A DNA stretch of 64,000 nt from NCBI GenBank assembly GCA_019414545.1, contig DXLV01000005.1:1-64000 (forward strand), in the 5' to 3' direction. Position 1 is the first letter of the stretch, and each line of letters starts with the position of its first letter. The notes under the pieces are model-generated. The model made no database searches and was not told the DNA's origin. It saw nothing but the letters and a program-made list of their open reading frames with translations. Source of the stretch: Collinsella sp. GTDB lineage: Bacteria > Actinomycetota > Coriobacteriia > Coriobacteriales > Coriobacteriaceae. Of this stretch, positions 60,863 through 64,000 are shown piece after piece. Both the position numbers and the translations under genes were made by a program.

Positions 60863-62641
60863 ATGGACGCCATCGTAAAGATGCTCGAAAAGCATCAGCC
60901 GTTCTTTGAGAAGATCTCGAGGAACATCTACCTCCAGGCCATTAAGGACGGATTCCTTGGGTGCATGCCCATCGTCCTCACCTCTTCGATCTTTCTGTTG
61001 ATCGCCACCCTTCCTGGCGTAGTTGGCATCTCGCTGCCCCAGCCGCTCATCGACTGGTGCAATAAGCTGTACAACTTCACCATGGGCGTCATGGGCATTA
61101 TGGTTGCCGGCACCACTGCCAAGAACTTCACGGCATCCATGAACCGTCGCATGCCCGCCGGCAAAGTGCTCAACGACGGCTCCACCATGGTTGCCGCCCA
61201 GTGCAGCATGCTTCTGCTCGCTGTTACGCAGTTCACCACCAAGTTCAACGGCTCCGAGCTTTCGGTCTTCGACTGCACCAGCATGGGTACGCGCGGTCTG
61301 TTCTCGGCCTATATCGCCGCGTTCATTACCGTGTGGGTCTATAAGTTCTGCGTCTCGCGCGATCTGACCATTAAACTGCCCAAGGAGGTCCCGGGCGCCA
61401 TCGCTCAGAACTTCCGCGACATCATCCCCTTTGGCGGCGCCGTCATCATCTGCGGCATCATCGATGTCGTCGTGCGCAACCTCATGGGCGTTCCGTTCTC
61501 CGAGCTGCTTATCAAACTGCTCTCCCCGCTCTTTACCGCTGCAGAAACCTATCCTGGCCTTATCCTTATCCAGGCAGCTACCGCGTTCTTCTGGTTCATC
61601 GGCGTCCACGGCCCCTCGATCGTCCAGCCGGGCATCGACCCCATCCGTCTTGCCAACCAGGCCGAGAACCTGCAGGTTCTGCTGGCAGGCGGCCACCCCG
61701 CCCACTCCCTCACCTTTAACATGTCGCTCGTGGGTGAGTTCGGCGGCACCGGCGCCACCTTCATCGTGCCGCTTCTGCTGATTCTCTTTATGAAGTCCAA
61801 GCAGCTCAAAGCCGTCGGTAAGGCCTCGATTGTTCCTGTTGCCTTCGCCGTCAACGAACCGCTGCTCTTTGGCGCGCCGATGATCCTTAACCCCTACATG
61901 CTCGTCCCCTTTGTTGCCGCCGGCTGCGTCAACGTGAGTGTTGCCAAGTTCTTTATCGATAACGTGGGCATGAACGGCTTCTCCTTCGTGGTGCCTTGGG
62001 CTACCCCTGCCCCCATCGGCATCTTCATCACCACGAACTTCCAGCTTATCGCCCTGGTATTTGTCGCGATCATCATCTTGCTGGACGCCATCATCTACCT
62101 GCCGTTCTTGAAGGCATACGATAAGCTGCTCTGCGACCAGGAGGCCGAGCGCGCCGCCGAGCTGGGTCTCGAGTCCGATGGTGCCGCTGCCATCGCCGCC
62201 AAGCCCTCTGCGCCCGCTGTCGAGCAGGCTACCGCTTCCGTCGAGACGACCGTTGCCGCCGCCGACAGCAAGCCCGTCGCCGATCAGCCCGAGCCCGCTG
62301 CCGATGCATCCGCCAAGAAGGATGTCGATGGCCTGAAGGTCCTCGTCCTGTGCGCCGGCGCCGGCACCTCTGCCATGCTCGCCAACGCCATCAAGGAAGG
62401 TGCCGCACAGACCGGAGAGAACATCGCTTCCTCCGCAGGCGCCTATGGCCAGCACACTGCCATCATGGATCAGTACGACGTCATCGTGCTCGCCCCGCAG
62501 GTTCGTAGCTACTACAACGACATGAAGGCCGACACCGATCGTCTGGGCATTAAGCTGCTCGCCCCGCGCGGCAAGGAATATATCGACCTTACCCGCGACC
62601 CTGCCGGCGCCATTAAGTGGCTCCGCGAGAACCTCGACTAG
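60863..62641 (+). CDS. lacE: PTS lactose-type transporter EIICB, module 2
   Basis: A 592-residue paralogue of the module 1 transporter: EIIC with GVHGPSIVQPGI, GGTGATFIVPLL and PLLFGAPMILNP; an Ala/Val/Pro-rich linker about 60 residues long; and EIIB with the phosphocysteine in VLVLCAGAGTSAMLANAI near 495. AAAGGAG precedes the ATG. The two transporters differ enough in the EIIC domain to suggest different beta-galactoside or beta-glucoside preferences. Confidence 0.92.
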   Translation: MDAIVKMLEKHQPFFEKISRNIYLQAIKDGFLGCMPIVLTSSIFLLIATLPGVVGISLPQPLIDWCNKLYNFTMGVMGIMVAGTTAKNFTASMNRRMPAGKVLNDGSTMVAAQCSMLLLAVTQFTTKFNGSELSVFDCTSMGTRGLFSAYIAAFITVWVYKFCVSRDLTIKLPKEVPGAIAQNFRDIIPFGGAVIICGIIDVVVRNLMGVPFSELLIKLLSPLFTAAETYPGLILIQAATAFFWFIGVHGPSIVQPGIDPIRLANQAENLQVLLAGGHPAHSLTFNMSLVGEFGGTGATFIVPLLLILFMKSKQLKAVGKASIVPVAFAVNEPLLFGAPMILNPYMLVPFVAAGCVNVSVAKFFIDNVGMNGFSFVVPWATPAPIGIFITTNFQLIALVFVAIIILLDAIIYLPFLKAYDKLLCDQEAERAAELGLESDGAAAIAAKPSAPAVEQATASVETTVAAADSKPVADQPEPAADASAKKDVDGLKVLVLCAGAGTSAMLANAIKEGAAQTGENIASSAGAYGQHTAIMDQYDVIVLAPQVRSYYNDMKADTDRLGIKLLAPRGKEYIDLTRDPAGAIKWLRENLD

Positions 62642-62657
62642 TTTTCTCCCTCTGTTG

Positions 62658-62682
62658 GTGCCCGGATCCCCAGTTCGGGCAC
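62658..62682 (+). promoter_or_regulatory. Intercistronic hairpin between EIICB and GH1, module 2
   Basis: GTGCCCG and CGGGCAC form a 7-bp stem 16 nt after the EIICB stop, in the same position as the hairpin of module 1. Confidence 0.5.
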
Positions 62683-62717
62683 CTCTCCCCATTCGTATCC
62701 CACAGAAAGGATGACTC

Positions 62718-64000
62718 ATGAACAACCCCATGCAGTTCCCCGACGGCTTTGTGTTTGGCGGCGCCACCGCCGCTTACCAGGTTGAAGGCGAGACCCGTAC
62801 GCACGGCAAGGGCAAAGTGCCCTGGGACGATTTCCTGGCTGCTCAGGGTCGCTTCTCCCCCGATCCCGCAAGCGACTTCTACAACAAATATCCGGTCGAT
62901 ATCGACCTGTGCCAGCGCTTCGGCATCAACGGTATCCGCGTCTCCATCGCTTGGAGCCGTATCTTCCCCAACGGCACCGGCGAGATTAACCCCGAGGGCG
63001 TCGCCTTCTATCACGAGCTTTTCGCCACCTGCAACAAAGCTGGCGTTATTCCCTATGTCACGCTCGATCACTTCGATACGCCCGAGGCCTTCTACCAGAA
63101 CGGCGGCGAGGGATTCCTGACGCGCACGACCATCGACGCCTTCGTCGAGTACGCCAAGTTCTGCTTTGCCGAGTTCACCGAGGTTAAGCACTGGTTTACC
63201 TTTAACGAGATTCCCGCAACCGCCGAGGGCAGCTTTATCGTCGGCAACTGGCCGCACGGCGAGAAGTACCGCCTGGACAAGGCCTTCCAGCTCATGCACA
63301 ACATGATGGTGGCCCACGCCAAGGCTGTCGTCGCCTTCCATGAGGGCGGCTTTGAGGGCGAGATCGGCATTGTCCAGAACCTGGAGCCCAAGTATCCCCT
63401 CGACCCCAACAACGCCGCCGACTGCGAGGCAGCTCGCATGGCCGACGTCATCAACAACCGTTGGGTACTCGACGCCACCTTCCGCGGCCACTATGCAGCC
63501 GACACCATGGAGGCTGCGACCAAGCTGGCCCATATCGCCGGCGGCGAGCTCGACGTCCGCGACGAGGACATCGCCGCGCTGACCGCCGCGCTCCCCTACA
63601 ACGATTGCCTGGGTGTCAACACCTACAAGTGCCAGTTCCTGCGTGCCGCCGAGGGCGAAAACGACATCAACCACAATGGCACCGGCGACAAGGGCTCCTC
63701 GCGCTGGTTCCTCAAGGGCGTGGGCGAGTCATGCGTGCGCGAAGGCGTACCCACCACCGATTGGGACTGGATCATCTATCCCGAGGGCCTCTACGACCTG
63801 CTGCTCCGCATTAAGAACGATTACCCCAACTACAAGAAGATCTACATCACCGAGAACGGCATGGGCTATAAGGACGACTTTGAGGACGGCTTTATCGACG
63901 ACGCCCCTCGCATCGACTACATGCGTCAGCATCTCGCATGGATTCTCAAGGCGATCGACGGCGGCGTAAACGTCGACGGTTACTTTGTGTGGTCGCTGCA
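62718..64000 (+). CDS. lacG: 6-phospho-beta-galactosidase (GH1), module 2, cut by the window end
   Basis: The first 427 codons of a GH1 enzyme: MNNPMQFPDGFVFGGATAAY at the start, acid/base glutamate in WFTFNEIPA near 160, nucleophile in YITENGMGYKDDF near 383, ending in GYFVWSLQ at the window edge. The frame is open to the end. Blocks such as NGTGDKGSSRWFLKGVG and PTTDWDWIIYPEGLYD are close to LacG. AAAGGA before the ATG. Its phosphate-binding tail lies outside the window. Confidence 0.9.
   Translation, partial: MNNPMQFPDGFVFGGATAAYQVEGETRTHGKGKVPWDDFLAAQGRFSPDPASDFYNKYPVDIDLCQRFGINGIRVSIAWSRIFPNGTGEINPEGVAFYHELFATCNKAGVIPYVTLDHFDTPEAFYQNGGEGFLTRTTIDAFVEYAKFCFAEFTEVKHWFTFNEIPATAEGSFIVGNWPHGEKYRLDKAFQLMHNMMVAHAKAVVAFHEGGFEGEIGIVQNLEPKYPLDPNNAADCEAARMADVINNRWVLDATFRGHYAADTMEAATKLAHIAGGELDVRDEDIAALTAALPYNDCLGVNTYKCQFLRAAEGENDINHNGTGDKGSSRWFLKGVGESCVREGVPTTDWDWIIYPEGLYDLLLRIKNDYPNYKKIYITENGMGYKDDFEDGFIDDAPRIDYMRQHLAWILKAIDGGVNVDGYFVWSL

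Noticed and set aside
60773..62767. A 664-codon open frame opposite the second EIICB gene, and a similar one at 57881-59455 opposite the first GH1 gene
   Set aside because: Both are shadows of strong real genes; products are low-complexity Gly/Asp/Val-rich and match nothing.

Overview
The window looks like a chromosomal segment of a Coriobacteriia gut anaerobe, most likely Collinsella. This is inferred from several things seen together: about 60% G+C with strong G/C third-position bias, fermentative metabolism (pyruvate formate-lyase with its activase, an FprA-type flavodiiron protein), many PTS sugar operons each with a LacI regulator, a class II-type GalT, and protein sequences of actinobacterial flavour. 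No rRNA, tRNA, CRISPR array, prophage or complete insertion sequence was recognised.

Layout. 1-6100: an FtsX-type ABC exporter pair, an AIM24-like protein, a 5'-truncated histidine kinase and a DNA alkyltransferase. 6700-12050: aspartate-family amino-acid genes (asd and lysC leftward, thrC and thrB rightward). 12300-14160: an AT-rich accessory island with a secreted protein, a 34-residue membrane peptide, and a 45-residue ORF joined to an XRE-type regulator behind an 18-bp inverted repeat. 14180-19000: EngB, a nucleosidase, a beta-lactamase-fold protein, the PFL activase and a DegV protein. 19180-24840: a sucrose regulon (divergent GH32, PTS EIIBC, ScrB, ScrR) with four matching operators. 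25100-27490: a pyruvate formate-lyase split into a 683-aa body and a separate 83-aa glycyl-radical polypeptide. 28000-32700: a MarR regulator with a heterodimeric ABC exporter. 33288-34319: DAHP synthase. 34850-37830: a BceAB-like transporter. 37974-38951: a Nudix-Vsr fusion. 39400-44600: AraC, HAD, class II aldolase, DeoR regulator, FprA. 44700-48930: galR, galK, galT. 49260-52450: lacA-lacB-lacX-lacC of the tagatose-6-phosphate route. 54180-64000: one PTS EIIA and two parallel modules of LacI, lactose-type EIICB and GH1 phospho-beta-galactosidase, the second GH1 running off the end.

How it works together. Lactose would enter as lactose-6-phosphate through either EIICB using the single EIIA, and be cut by the GH1 enzymes. 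Galactose-6-phosphate would then pass through LacAB, LacC and the class II aldolase, while free galactose goes through GalK and GalT. Direct repeats of GAACA upstream of lacA and of the EIIA gene, and a GAACATGTTC palindrome between the aldolase and the DeoR gene, suggest that this DeoR protein is the lactose regulator.

The most unusual material is non-coding. At least two families of structured elements sit at or just past stop codons. (1) Four long hairpins with perfect 27-31-bp outer stems of different sequence keep the same internal-loop bases (CGTCCTCG..CATG and CTGCGGA) and a CTTCG apex, all in the same orientation relative to the upstream gene, with two decayed half copies. (2) Three elements begin 1-4 nt after the stop codons of the DAHP synthase, lacC and lacB genes; where both hairpins are present their stems differ by compensatory changes. 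Smaller hairpin families carry a CCTGTCCC loop. Together with the split PFL and the Nudix-Vsr fusion, these are the best candidates for undescribed biology.
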